DNA from: Kalaharituber pfeilii
Lineage: Eukaryota > Ascomycota > Pezizomycetes > Pezizales > Pezizaceae
Direction: 5' to 3'
Assembly (NCBI GenBank): GCA_015179045.1
Contig: WHUZ01000011.1
Location: 310,001 to 374,000 of the forward strand
DNA: 64,000 bases
Under the pieces are notes generated by a model that searched no databases, was not told the DNA's origin, and saw only the letters and a list, made by a program, of their open reading frames with translations. Both the position numbers and the translations under genes were made by a program. Shown piece after piece: positions 10,674-21,748 of this stretch. Within the stretch, counting starts at the first letter, position 1. Every line of letters starts with the position of its first letter.

Positions 10674-12110
10674 TTAGCCATGCAAGTCTTCCTCTATACC
10701 AGGGCAAGATTCCTCCATTTCCGCCATACTGCCATAACGATACTTGCACCAAAAGCAGTATAACCACTTCTCTCTTAGCTCTTTCACAATCATAGCCAAT
10801 CTTTCTACAAAGCTGAGCTGGTTAAACTGTTGTAGCTCTTCATCCTCTTGCTCTCCATCGCCTTCATCCTCCACTATAGCTGTCTCACCAAAAAGCACTC
10901 TCTCTTCATGGTCATGAGTATATCCAGGAAGGAAGGCAGCTTTCGAAGATGAGTGCGATACCATACTGAGGGACTCTTTAAACTCGAGTCTTGCCTTTTT
11001 ATTGCGCTCCTTTTCCTCCCGGTGTTTAACCAAAGAGCGATAGAGCAGTGGTACACTCTTCAATGGCACAGTGCGCGGCTTAGCAGTATTATCCACTGAA
11101 GCCGGCTCCCTTCTCATCCAAGCCCACCGTTGTTGACTCTCATCCTTCGTCTCCTTCGGCTCCTCTACTACCTCATCCGCTCTGTCAAACTCTTCCAGTA
11201 TTTTCTGCGCAGCGTAAAACTGCGACTCTGCCCTTCTCTCTTCACGCTCTAAACGTATCCGCTCCCTATAGGTCTCGGCATCCTCCCTCTGTGCCACTGG
11301 CGGCTGTGAAATCCCAATTCTTTCCATCTTTTCCCGAAACTTTTTCTGCTCCTCGCTCAAATGCCCAATACCACCGCGATCTTCCTTCAGAGTGAGCGCA
11401 ATTGGTTCGGTGACGGGAACGTTGCGGGGGGCTGACTTCATTGCTTCTCCGCTGTTAGCCTCCTTGACTTTATCTGTACTTGGTTTATCAGCTTCCTCGT
11501 GGGCAGCTCTTCCCAGTGACGCCTCCTCATTCCACCCCATCGCCTTCATAAGTTTATAACCCCTCGACTGTTTATCTTCCAATAGAGACTTCTTCAGGCC
11601 CTCCTCTCTCCGCTGCTTCTCAAATGCAGCTAACTCCGCTTTCGACAGCACCCGAGCTTTGGCCTCGGACTCGCGGGCCTTCCGCGCGCGACGCTGACTG
11701 TATGTTTCCGGCTGCTTTTCTGGTGTAGGGAGCTCGGAGAGGGACATGGAAAGGTAGTCATCATCTTCATCGTCATCCTTGGCGTCCTTCTTCTTGCCCT
11801 CGGCTTCCGTAGTTTTGCTACTTTCCACAGCCGGCAGCGAAGCGCTCGTCTCTGTCTCTGTCCCGTGTAATGCCGATTTGTTCTGCTTTGCCAATTGTGG
11901 TGGGGCTCGCGATTTCGCAGCCATAGCAGCAGCCTTGAGCGGGTTCACCCTCTTCTTCTCCGTCTTCTGTAGCTTAAACGACGCCGTCCCACCGCCTCCT
12001 CCTAGTGCAGAATTCGCATCTCCAGAATCCAGATCCTCCGCATTATCGTCGTTGTCGTCCCCCAGATTCAGTCGTTTCCGAGAAAGCGGTTTCGGGATTG
12101 TGTTCGACAT
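10674..12110 (-). CDS. G-patch protein with C-terminal DUF4187 (GPATCH11-like)
   Basis: Single exon of 478 aa with the ATG at 12110. The G-patch begins at residue 184 (GYKLMKAMGWNEEASLGR), the usual pattern of a Gly-rich motif that activates DEAH-box RNA helicases. Long charged helices follow (ERIRLEREERRAESQ). The C-terminal about 55 residues match the DUF4187 pattern of GPATCH11/CENP-Y, with the close Cys pair and terminal block FWCKYRYGSMAEM and CPGIEEDLHG. The N-terminus is basic and low complexity, with an acidic patch (KDDDEDDDY). Inferred role: nuclear pre-mRNA or RNP processing factor. It lies head-to-tail with HEM12 on the same strand, 458 bp apart, with no sign of co-regulation. Confidence 0.88.
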   Translation of the reverse strand: MSNTIPKPLSRKRLNLGDDNDDNAEDLDSGDANSALGGGGGTASFKLQKTEKKRVNPLKAAAMAAKSRAPPQLAKQNKSALHGTETETSASLPAVESSKTTEAEGKKKDAKDDDEDDDYLSMSLSELPTPEKQPETYSQRRARKARESEAKARVLSKAELAAFEKQRREEGLKKSLLEDKQSRGYKLMKAMGWNEEASLGRAAHEEADKPSTDKVKEANSGEAMKSAPRNVPVTEPIALTLKEDRGGIGHLSEEQKKFREKMERIGISQPPVAQREDAETYRERIRLEREERRAESQFYAAQKILEEFDRADEVVEEPKETKDESQQRWAWMRREPASVDNTAKPRTVPLKSVPLLYRSLVKHREEKERNKKARLEFKESLSMVSHSSSKAAFLPGYTHDHEERVLFGETAIVEDEGDGEQEDEELQQFNQLSFVERLAMIVKELREKWLYCFWCKYRYGSMAEMEESCPGIEEDLHG

Positions 12111-12568
12111 TCTTTTGTTTACAATTGCTGAAATCGGGTTCCTGAGATTTAGAGCTTGCCTTGACTAGCGTTGCATCGCATTACAGATGTACAGGTATCG
12201 TAGTTGGACAAGATTATTTTTGCGCCTCGGCAAAGCTAAGTGTTGGGGGAAGAGGCTCTGCGGGAGCTAAAATAAAAGATGAGTACAAAGTGGTGGCGGA
12301 CAGCTCCTCACAACGAGGATTCAACATTATTGCTACGTACAACAATATGTATATACCTCTATGATTTGTGTTGTATCGTTGAGTTTACGTTACATTTGCA
12401 GCGCTGTTCGTGATAGGCTTCCTTTTTCTTTTCTTTTATCATTCTTTCGTTCTTCTCTGGTTTAATCATGGACATGAGTTGTTTGCTTGATTATGATAGT
12501 ACTCCAGCACTGATTGCATTCAATACGTTTATCCTGCCGCTCGTGAGCTTATATGGAAGCTCTCTGGC
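12111..12568. other. intergenic region between G-patch gene and HEM12
   Basis: Holds the promoter of the G-patch gene and the 3' UTR of HEM12 (both minus strand). It has a TTTTCTT-type pyrimidine patch at about 12420-12460. No gene is seen. Confidence 0.5.
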
Positions 12569-14073
12569 TCAGGCCTTCTGGGAGTTAATAGCCTTTCCCA
12601 CACGATGGCACTCTTCAAAGAAGTGCTTCAGGTCCTCCGGATCCACAAACGGTGTGATTCCTAATCAAAAACGCAATGAACGTTAGCATCGTCATCATCC
12701 CAATTTCCTCTCCTTTGATCATCGCCAAAGGTAGGCAGCAAGCATACCATGTCCCAGATTGATAATATGCCTCTTCCCTCCAAATCCCTTTACCATCTTT
12801 TCCACCGCCTCCGTAATCGCTTTTTTCCCCCCATAAAGGACATTGGGATCCATATTTCCTTGCAATGTGACCCTTCCGTTTGCAATTTTGACGGCCTCGG
12901 CCGGGTCGTGGGTCCAATCGAGGCCAACTACGCTGTAGCCAGAGTCGCAAAGGGCATCCAGGGCGTACCATGCACTTTTGGCAAAGACGGTCATGGGCAC
13001 GGGTTCGATGCCCCGGGCTTTGAGGCGGAGGGGAAGATTGTGGGATATATATTTGAGGTAAGGAAGGGAGAATATTTGAAAGTCGTGGGGGGAGAGCTCG
13101 CCGGCCCAGGAGTCGAATACTTGGATTAACTGGTCGATACTGTTTAGTACACACTTATTCCTGCTAAGAAGTGATGAGGGGAGAGTAGATGATACCTGCG
13201 CACCAGCAACAACCTGTTCCGTCAAGAAGTCCACGCAAACCTCCGCAAGCTTCTGTAACAGCTTCTTACTCTCCTCGGGATACTTAAAAATCCATCCCTT
13301 AACAAAATGAAACAACTTGCTCCCGCCTCCCTCAATCATGTAACTCATCAGTGTCCATGGGGCCCCCGCAAACCCAATCAATGGCACCTGCCCATTCAGC
13401 TTCTTCCTGGTCAACGTAATTGCCTCAAACACATATCCCAGTTTCTTCTTCACGTCCACCTTCGCGGCAAGCATATTAAGGAATTCTTCGCTCGTCGGAT
13501 CCCGTAGCGGGAACGGGAAGTGCGGGCCCTTCTTCTCGACCATTTCCACAGTCATGCCCATGGCTTGCGGGATCACGAGTATGTCGCTAAAGATGATTGC
13601 CGCATCGATGAGGCCCTGATAGCGCTCTACGGGCTGAAGGGTGATGGTGGAGGCGATCTCGGGGTCCCTGCAAACTTCAAAGAAATCTCGGCTGCCTTTT
13701 GCTTCGTTGTACTCTGGGAGATATCGGCCGGCTGTGCATCACGGAAATCGCAGCCAAAAGAATGGAGAGACCCCAGCCATCAGTAACAGCAATTTTTTCA
13801 ATCTTCTGTGCATCTCACGAGCTTCAATCTGGCTTGTGTGGTGGGGATAGATAGGTTTCTGCAACAGACTGCCGTCGGAATTCAAGAACACTTGCCTTGT
13901 CGCATCACCCACATTGGCGGCCTCTCAACTTTCTCGCCTGTGCTTGGTACATTCTCCTTGTCAGCTGCCGCGACTGACACATCTCCTCGGAGGTTGAATG
14001 AAACAAATCAGCTACCTCGCGCAGCGCGCAAAAGCAAATCGTTCTTCAATGGCGCAAAATCGTGTGTACTCAT
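12569..14073 (-). CDS. HEM12: uroporphyrinogen decarboxylase (heme biosynthesis)
   Basis: Exons 14073-14016, 13964-13896, 13731-13196, 13129-12748 and 12660-12569 give 378 aa. The enzyme removes four acetate carboxyls from uroporphyrinogen III to give coproporphyrinogen III in the cytosol. Visible family motifs are [12 protein letters not shown] (residues 39-50, holding the two substrate-binding Arg known from human Arg37/Arg41), the [20 protein letters not shown] block with its catalytic Asp, [29 protein letters not shown] and NLGHGI with the conserved His. The second intron (13732-13895) uses a GC donor (AAG/GCAAGT). This choice is forced because the split Ala codon rebuilds RQAGRY. The third intron (66 nt) is in frame and stop-free. 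The length matches fungal homologues. Confidence 0.95.
13732..13895 (-). other. GC-AG intron in HEM12
   Basis: On the minus strand the exon ends ..CGACAAG and the intron begins GCAAGT and ends CACAG. Joining gives [11 protein letters not shown] without gap. No GT donor nearby rebuilds this invariant motif. The donor context matches the usual strong consensus around GC donors. Confidence 0.85.
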
Positions 14074-14326
14074 GGCGAAAGTCGATGTGGGATGTGGAGG
14101 TAGGGAAGGCAGACAAATTTTTTTCGGCTCGTGCTCAATTGACAAATCTAAAGCACCGCCGAAAAGCCGCATTGAGCTTAAATATGTACTAACACCAGAA
14201 GCGTCCAGTCCTTACATCTATATTCATGTGGAGCGATGCATTTGATACTAAGAGAACTATACATTTATCACTACCAGACTTGATTTTATTTCAGTTTCTT
14301 TTTTTTTTTTGCTTCTTTATTTGCTA

Positions 14327-16550
14327 TCATTTTCTTCCTCCTTTGCCTCCTGGCCCTTTTGGTGGTTCCTTTTTCACACTGGTATTGGCCCCCTCACTGT
14401 TCAAAGCTACCTTTGGCTTTGCGTTACTCCCTCCAGTGGTAACCCCAAGCCCTACACTTTCATCTTCTGGCCCCACCAGGCTCTTGTCGTAACTTCGAGG
14501 ATCAATCCCTAGAATGCCTCCATATCCTCCTTTACCATTATTATGAGGCTCGGCGGCACCACTGATAGAAAACTCCCTGTAAACATATTTCCATTCATCC
14601 AGGAAACCACGAACAGCTTTCCCTATCTTATCTTTCCCGCCCTTAGCGTGATGTCCGGATCCAATGATTGCGTAAAGAGGCTTCGTTGAGTTTTGCTGCT
14701 CTAGTAGGATCCGTTCTAGATACTCAGTAGCTTCCTCAGGGTGAAGTCCTATTAAGTAGCTTATTTAGTATACCAACTGGATGAAATCCCTCAAACGTCT
14801 GTAATTTATGGTAAATTGGATATGAGGGAAAGACCAACCATGCAGATCCACAAAGATCTCAGTGCTCGCGTTTGCATGCTTGTTCCTCTCCTCATAGATA
14901 GCCTGTGCTGCAGCACGATGCGCCTTCCTCATAGCTTCGTTCTCGTTTGCACCTCGCAAGCTCAAACTTTTTGCCGACTTTGCATCATTTCGATTCCATG
15001 CAGCCGCTGCAGCTTGCAAGTATTTGTTTCGAAGCCCGCCATGCTTGATAGCAATGCTACGGTGTTTCAAATACAGTTTGTTGAGAGGATTGCCAGTCTC
15101 CAGCCAGGGAATCTGGGTTGGCGGTGGAATTGATGCAGCTGCTTGGGCGCGTTTGCTTTTTGCACCAGCATTACTCGAAGCAGTACCCGCATTACTTCCA
15201 TTCCAACGTTTGTTACCTGAATGGGGAGATGGCGATGCCATACGAACAACGTCGGCCATGGAGCTTGGTCCTGTAGGCACTGGTGACGCCTGCCCACTAT
15301 TTGCATTTTGATTACGGCGTGCACCTTTCTTTGCCTTTGTGGCACTTCCCAGAGAAGGGAACGCTTCAGTGTCATCCACCTGAGGTACGCTAGGATGTGA
15401 TATTTCTCTGTTTTGCTGGCGTGATCCTGGTCTAGAGTGCACCAAAGGCTTGAACCCGGGAGGTGGGCTGACTGGATTGGTCGAAGTCCATTGCTCTCCT
15501 GTTAGAGAGGGAAAAGCAGAGGGATCATGGAAATGCACTGGAGGTGGTGGTGTAGAGAATACCGGTGGGCTGATTTTCGAAAGAGAGACTGTAGGGTCAT
15601 GGCTGAAGATGCAAGTATCTCCAGCAAGACAAGAACCCATCACCCAGTATTTACAGATTGTCTTTCCTAGATCATGGGAAAACCGACAATCTGCACGAAG
15701 GCATTGCCCAGTAGACAGGAAAAATCTACATATGACCCCACTTTTTGGTGTTGATGGTCTGGCCCAATTGGTTTGGGGCGACGTCGACTTCCCAATGATT
15801 GTGATACTTGGTTCATTCTGTGAAGAGTTGCTTGTTTGTCCATTCTCCACGCCCATTAGGATCGCCATAGCAGCACTTAAATCGTAGCCAGCAGCGTCCA
15901 GAGCCTGCTCAATTTCGTCATCTGTTCGGCCCTCCCCAAGAACAGAGCGTAACATGTCATGAGGCGACATGTTGCCCAGATCTCTATTGGCTTCTTCATT
16001 CACCAGCCAAGCCACATTTTCAGTTTCACTATCACCATAGATTTCTGGAGGCGGGGGTGTTTCACTAGGTGCAAATTCGTAGGCACTCAGGCTTGGAGAG
16101 TGTGGTATTAATGGCGAGGCAAATGCCAGTCTAGGAGATGGCCTTGGGCTCGGGAACGGAGATTTCCCCCCCAGATATGGAGGGAAGCCAGGTGGAGGGC
16201 CTACAGGAGGCGTTGACCCCATCATTGAGTTTGGAGTACCCACCCGCGGAATTTGCCACGGTGCTGGTGAGCGACTGCGAATAATTGTGTGACGAACTGG
16301 AGTGGGTGAGGGTGAGCTTGGTGTCAGCTTTTCCTTGTGCCTCCACAGAACATCAAGGGTAGCATTCTCGAGGGCAGTTCCAGTGAGAGAAGTCTTTTCT
16401 GAAATTAGAGCCGCGACCTTCTCACTTTGTTCTTCATCAAGTAGGCTTGTATCTGGGTATCACCGTCAGTTGGTGGCATCACCGGTGGGCCAGGGGAGGG
16501 GTACTTTGAAGAATGGTGATGCATTCCTCGAATAGCTCATCAGGTATCAT
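14327..16550 (-). CDS. CUE-like, double CCCH zinc finger, Smr-domain protein
   Basis: Exons 16550-16505, 16452-14839 and 14748-14327 give 693 aa; introns are 52 nt (CTGAC branch) and 90 nt. Order of parts: a short helical N-terminus (MIPDELFEECITIL); a Pro-rich stretch; a CUE/UBA-like helical segment at about 177-215 (MLRSVLGEGRTDDEIEQALD); CCCH finger 1 at 257-275 (C-x8-C-x4-C-x3-H) and finger 2 at 282-299 (C-x7-C-x5-C-x3-H); a disordered Ser/Pro linker; a DUF1771-like helical block at about 490-550; then an Smr domain from about 568 with FVDLHGLHPEEA and the loop IIGSGHHAKGG. The D-L-H motif is the nuclease signature of Smr proteins such as yeast Cue2, which cuts mRNA at collided ribosomes. 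I infer an RNA-binding endonuclease or surveillance role, not proven. Only 253 bp separate it from HEM12. Confidence 0.88.
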
Positions 16551-16698
16551 TTTGCTGGGGGCCGTTCGGAAGGGCGACCTTATTTTCTGGCTCTTCTTGT
16601 TTTCTTTTCTTTTCTTTTCTTTTTTTATTTTTATTTTATTTTCTTTTTATTTTTTTATTTATTTATTTATTTGTTTGTTGGGCTTAGTTTCCCTCTCT

Positions 16699-16733
<35 letters not shown>

Positions 16734-19649
16734 TTTTTTTTACTTTTCGAATTGTTCCCTGCTGCGACAGATTTTCAGCGATGATTGATGTTGCGTGGGC
16801 TGGAATCGAATGGTGGAGAACTATCCTTAGCAAGGGAGCAATAATGCTGAGAAAATCACAGGCGATGGGGAATCGACAATCTAAATGACATTAAACAAGA
16901 GCAGATTGAAGTAAAACGAAAAGGAAAAGATCCGTTGGATGCGGGATGCGGCTGCGGGAAAAGAAGAGATGGTGGATTGCGGGGGGTGGGGGGAGGGGGG
17001 GGGGGGGGGGGGAGGTGGTGAGTTGGAAGCCGGTCAAGCCTGGTGTTTCGACTCGGTTTAGCATAGAGGGCGGAAATGCAACAGTTAGCTGTCTTAGCGT
17101 GAGCTTATCACGAACGATCGGCTCCCAATGCGCCTCCCTGTGGATATCGGCTGGGCCCTGGCGATTTTCGATGGACAGTCGAGTCGCACAGGAACGTAGG
17201 AGCAGCCTGTTATATCCTCCAGCTTCTTCCCGTAGATGGTGCAGCACGCTTTCACGCCCCTCTTCTTTACTCTGACGAAAGTTTATCCTCCTTACCATCG
17301 CTGAAACTATGCTGCTGCAGGTACGTCCTGGCCGCGCGCTGCGCATCAAGGCATCACAGTCCCTCTATCATAGAGCCCCGGAAGCCTGCTCACGATTCTG
17401 GCGCCCAGCTAGCTCGAGCTCCCAGACCCGTGCAAACCAAACACCATGGCGGCCAGCACAGCAATCACTCGAAACCTTATTAATCGGTCAAGAAAACTAT
17501 ATCAACTTCGCCTTCCGCCTCCGGCCTCTCAATGCTCATCTCCTATATCCGACTTATGCTGCTTCATTGTGCCTCTACGAGAGGTAGTGCAGTCGGCTAT
17601 TCATGGTCTACTTCTATTAGGTGAATATTAATCGGAACCGCAATGAGATATAGCAAGTCAGTTAAGAAGAACTATGGTACTGTATCATATGACATACATT
17701 ATGCTAAACTTGTGTTCACGCTCACCCCCATCCCCCGCAAGAATCTCTCAATTGGAGGATGGACTTTCTATGTGGGGTTAAAACTGAATGTCTGTCATGG
17801 CCCCCACTGTAGAACTGGGCCAACCCATTATTGACATTCCTGTAAAGTAAGTACAGTACAGTACTTGGCGCAAGATCCTCGGTTCGTTTGTTCAATATTT
17901 TCAATCGGATACATTCTTGGAAAGAACTGATCTATAGATCTCAACAAGCCTCTAAGTTCCGTAACAACACATGAAAGGCTATATTCATTGCCTTTGCTTT
18001 CGTGTCCAGGCTCTTGAGACTAGTGGCCGACTTGTAGATATAGGTCATCAAGAAATTCCAAAATATTTTCAAAGTGTGGGCAGTCTCAAATCGGTATGGG
18101 GTATCATTCTCCTCATCACAAGCACTCAACAATAATTCCATTAGCTATAAGATAGCTCGGACATCACTCCCACATAAATCACCTTCTTGCATCATTTTTG
18201 CAATACCCCAAAGACCAAGCTTTGACTTTTGGGTCCGAATCCAGCCATGCTGAATGTTAACCTGATCCCATTCGACCCTGCATTGTCCGTAGGTACATGG
18301 TTTCTATGCTGTTGTTGAATGTGTGCGAATGAAGATGGAGGTCGCAGCTGCAGGTCTTGTCTCACGAGGAATGTCGAACAGGAACAAGTTCAGTAGGCGT
18401 AGAAGCAGTTAAGGAATTAGGATCAGGAAGTAGTATGCATTCGCCTTGCTCCAGCCATTCGATTTGCCAGACAAATGAAGCATTGAAACGCCCCTCGGTA
18501 TGCAATTGTTCCACGCCCAATCTACATAATGTCCTATGATTAGCACGCAAGCTTCTGGGGCAGGCGCTTGTTAGTCTTGGCAGTCAGCCTAGCCGCATGC
18601 CAAGCAATGAGCTCCCCGATGGTTGTAGATACCCCGCATTGCACTCAAGGTCGGCCTTCCAGGAGGTATATCAATTAGTTCGAGACTGATACCAATTTAC
18701 GCAGCCTCCGTTGTCGACATGACACCACAACCCTGATTGATCACTCCTCCCTGTCAGCTGGGACCCTCCTCTTGGGCCATGTGCGTGCTGCCAGGTGCTG
18801 GGGCCGCTTAATAGGATGACAACATATAGATGAGGTCCCTCCACAAATCATATACCCCAGGGCACAAGACTATCATATAAACCTCTGGAGGGATTTGTAG
18901 GAAAAGATGCTTACTGCTGCGAGCGTCGTCAAACATTTTCGGCGTCCGCCGTCGATGTTAGCTCATGTAATCTAGCTAGACTCGGATTATCCTAATTGAC
19001 ATTCTTTAACTGACGTACATCCATACAAATATAAATATAATATTGGAATATACTACTTTCTACAAGAGTTTACATAACAGTAGTATATGTAGAGTTTCGT
19101 GAAGGCCCACAGTCAACCAGACCGCTATATTCCCTTCATGTATACTTAGTGGGGAATAGCTAACGCTAAGGCCGGGCGCCACGAATATTTTTTGCGGAAG
19201 CTTAGTCACCGCACTAAACGAATAGGAGTTCAAAAAGACATTGTACTCGAATATAGTGCAATGTGTAACCCCTTATATACATACAGATTATCTAGTAGCA
19301 TGCAAGCTATATCACATCAAAGCTACCTCCATGAGACCCCCATTCCCAGTTTGGGACCTGCGTTACTATATTGCCAAGAGATCAGGAGATAAGTACTTGG
19401 CATGAGATTACTTGCTCATGTTTAGATGCCTTGGTGTTGCTCAGCCGCCGAAACTGCAAGTAATTTTAGTCTCATGCCAAACCATTCCAACGTAATCCCT
19501 GGCCATGGCCTCTGGTTGCCCCTGGTTATAGGTACTTACTGCAGCACGCCCGAAAGTATCAACAATGAAAGAATAAAATAATAGAAAATAGAAAATAAAA
19601 AATAGCGAATACAAGTATCGATTGATTATAAAAGCCTTTCTTTTCCAAC
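16551..19649. other. intergenic region, T-rich then ordinary; no clear gene
   Basis: 16590-16740 is T-rich, with ATTT repeats and a T30 run at 16702-16731. 16981-17015 is a G tract. Near 17308 an ATG is followed by a donor-like CAG/GTACGT, and short frames continue to about 17630 (for example MAASTAITRNLINRSRKLYQ from 17446), but no family is recognised. 17640-19600 is moderately AT-rich with no coding signal. Short frames at 18357-18550 occur on both strands and look like chance. Confidence 0.45.
16702..16731. repeat. T30 homopolymer
   Basis: A pure T run within a T-rich stretch upstream of the CCCH-Smr gene start, which lies on the minus strand; there it reads as an A tract in the promoter side. 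Confidence 0.85.
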
Positions 19650-20030
19650 ATGTCAGTCCTTGTGGCTATGGCGCTTCGATATATAATTGTTTCGTGTTCT
19701 GGTTTTGCTTCATTGCTATCAATTGCAACGAGCGTGGCCGGGTCAGCTCCGCTGCCCATGCGTGTCACACTGGCCCAGGGGTACTGTAAGTGTATCTCAC
19801 GGACTGCAAATAGCCCGCACATAACTATAAGTATGGACGTTCAGAAATGCCATGCCAGAAAAGAGTTCTATTTTGCCCGGAAACGTTGCGACCTCGCATT
19901 TGCTGTCTCAGGCTCTGTTTTGATCCCACTGCCTGCACTTGCTCGTCCGGATCACCCCCCCATCTCTCATATCACAGTTGCTGAGCTCTCAGTAGCTTGC
20001 GTGGTCCAAGAGGGCAACGTCATTCGCTGA
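19650..20030 (+). CDS. candidate small secreted protein
   Basis: An ATG at 19650 opens 126 codons. The N-terminus is hydrophobic (MSVLVAMALRYIIVSCSGFASLLSIATSVAGS) and could be a signal peptide, though an Arg interrupts the core. The rest has several Cys (YCKC, QKCH, KRCD, VACV) and no low complexity. A TATAAA-like box (ATTATAAAAG) stands about 25 bp before the ATG, close for a promoter. No family is recognised. It ends 256 bp before the TVP38 start on the same strand. It could be a real effector-like gene or a chance frame. Confidence 0.3.
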   Translation: MSVLVAMALRYIIVSCSGFASLLSIATSVAGSAPLPMRVTLAQGYCKCISRTANSPHITISMDVQKCHARKEFYFARKRCDLAFAVSGSVLIPLPALARPDHPPISHITVAELSVACVVQEGNVIR

Positions 20031-20286
20031 ACTTACACCCTTAGCTAGACTCTCGGTGACACTTAGAAGCCCATACTCCATTTTCCCATTCATCGGGCTT
20101 ATTAATCCGGAATCCCTTTAACGAACATACGCGCTGGCCTGCCAGCCGTCCGAATTCATTCGATCCAACCAACGCTGGTGTGTTCTGCTCACGAGAATTG
20201 CCTAGGGGTGAGCCCACATATCATTGCAGTTTATCTCAAGATAGCCCCACCTGTACGAACGCAGGAACGCTATTGAGCTACCAGAC

Positions 20287-21748
20287 ATGTCGGGAATATT
20301 AAGACATGCAGGCGCTCTCTACACTCCTGCGGACGACCACCAGCCGCTAGACCCAAGCAACAGCAGTGCTCCCAGATGGTCAAGAGAGCTGCCCCGTTCG
20401 TTTTCTTCAAGACCTTCTACATTCCGTCGGCGGGGCAACTCATCAGTCTCAACTGCGAAAAAACGCTCGATTCTGGCGAAGGCTAGATCTAGGATGATCA
20501 AACTACGTCGATACGCAAGGAAGCAAGTGAACAAAATGAATTGGTGGCAAAAGATTTTAGCCGGGCTATTTGTGATTGCGAGCATCAGTGGTGCAATACT
20601 GGTGACAGTCTATCATACAGAGTTACTGGCAATGATGCTGCCAGTGTCGAAGAAGTTGACGTACGTCTAGTTATCCCGAGAGCTTGAGGTGCAAACCATT
20701 GACCAACTCATTTTCACAGCGACTGGCCTGCTGGCTGGCTTATCATTTGGTCGGTCTGCTATGTTTCCGCTTTCCCGCCGTTGTTCGGCTACTCCACTTC
20801 AGTATCACTAGCAGGTTTCGTTTACGGATTTCCATACGGGTGAGTTGCTTCAACATCGAGCCGACTGATCCGGGGTTTCGTTGCTGACATATCCCATTCT
20901 CAACACTAGATGGTATATCGTTTCCTCTGCTACTGTACTAGGATCCACCTCCGCATTCCTGGCTTGCAGGTATTACTTCCGCGATTTCGCCCAACGGATG
21001 GTCGCTACAGACAAGAGATTTGCTGCTCTAGCTCTTACCCTCAAACATGATGGACTGAAGCTTCTATGCATGATTCGGCTCTGCCCACTTCCCTATTCAA
21101 TATCCAATGGTGCTATTTCCACCTTTCCTACCGTGAAGCCGTGGGCATTTATGCTAGCTACTACGCTTAGCACTCTAAAACTTATGATCCACATTTTTAT
21201 CGGCACAAGGCTACGGATGCTAGCCGAAGAAGGAAGGAAGATGGATGGGAAAACAAAATTGATAAATTATGGAAGTCTTCTTGGTGGTGTAACGCTGGGT
21301 ATTATCACTGGATTGGTTATCTACAGAAGGTTCGCTCCTCTGGTTGGGCGGTAGGGAGTGTGGATGGATAAATCTAACGTAACCTCCTTGCGACAGGACC
21401 GTTGCACGGGCCAAGCAACTCGAACATGAAGAGCGGGCACATCTTCGTGCAAGCCGAACATCCACCTCATCCGGGCGACCATCGTTTGCTGACACTCTAG
21501 CGCCAGCACATTATACAGATATTGAGAGTGATGACGAGGAAGCTGCTCGTGAGCGAGACCCTCATGCCGCCCAAGCCGCAGCAATAGTCGGAGCGTTAGT
21601 AGAAGGAGATGAACTTGAAGAAGCAGGACTGTTTTCTGAAGAAGACCTGACTTATGATGATGATAGTGATTCTGGAAGTGCTGGAACTCCAGGACGAGAT
21701 GAAGAGGAACTATTAGATGTTTCCAGAGTGAGCACTGACAGGCGGTAG
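20287..21748 (+). CDS. TVP38: Golgi membrane protein TVP38 (DedA/VTT, TMEM64 family)
   Basis: Exons 20287-20660, 20720-20839, 20910-21329 and 21397-21748 give 421 aa; introns are 59, 70 and 67 nt, the last with a CTAAC branch site. The family of late-Golgi/endosome multispanning proteins includes yeast Tvp38 and is related to VMP1/TMEM41B scramblases. A basic cytosolic N-terminus is followed by a membrane segment ([20 protein letters not shown]). The core reads [57 protein letters not shown] (the re-entrant-loop 'R-CPLP-' signature) and FIGTRL. A last membrane segment ([15 protein letters not shown]) precedes an acidic cytosolic tail ([11 protein letters not shown]). All four exons join in phase and the motifs span the junctions. 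Confidence 0.93.

Noticed and set aside
17308..17635. Possible short gene with ATG and CAG/GTACGT donor-like site
   Set aside because: Several frames are possible, none gives a recognisable protein; evidence too thin to call.
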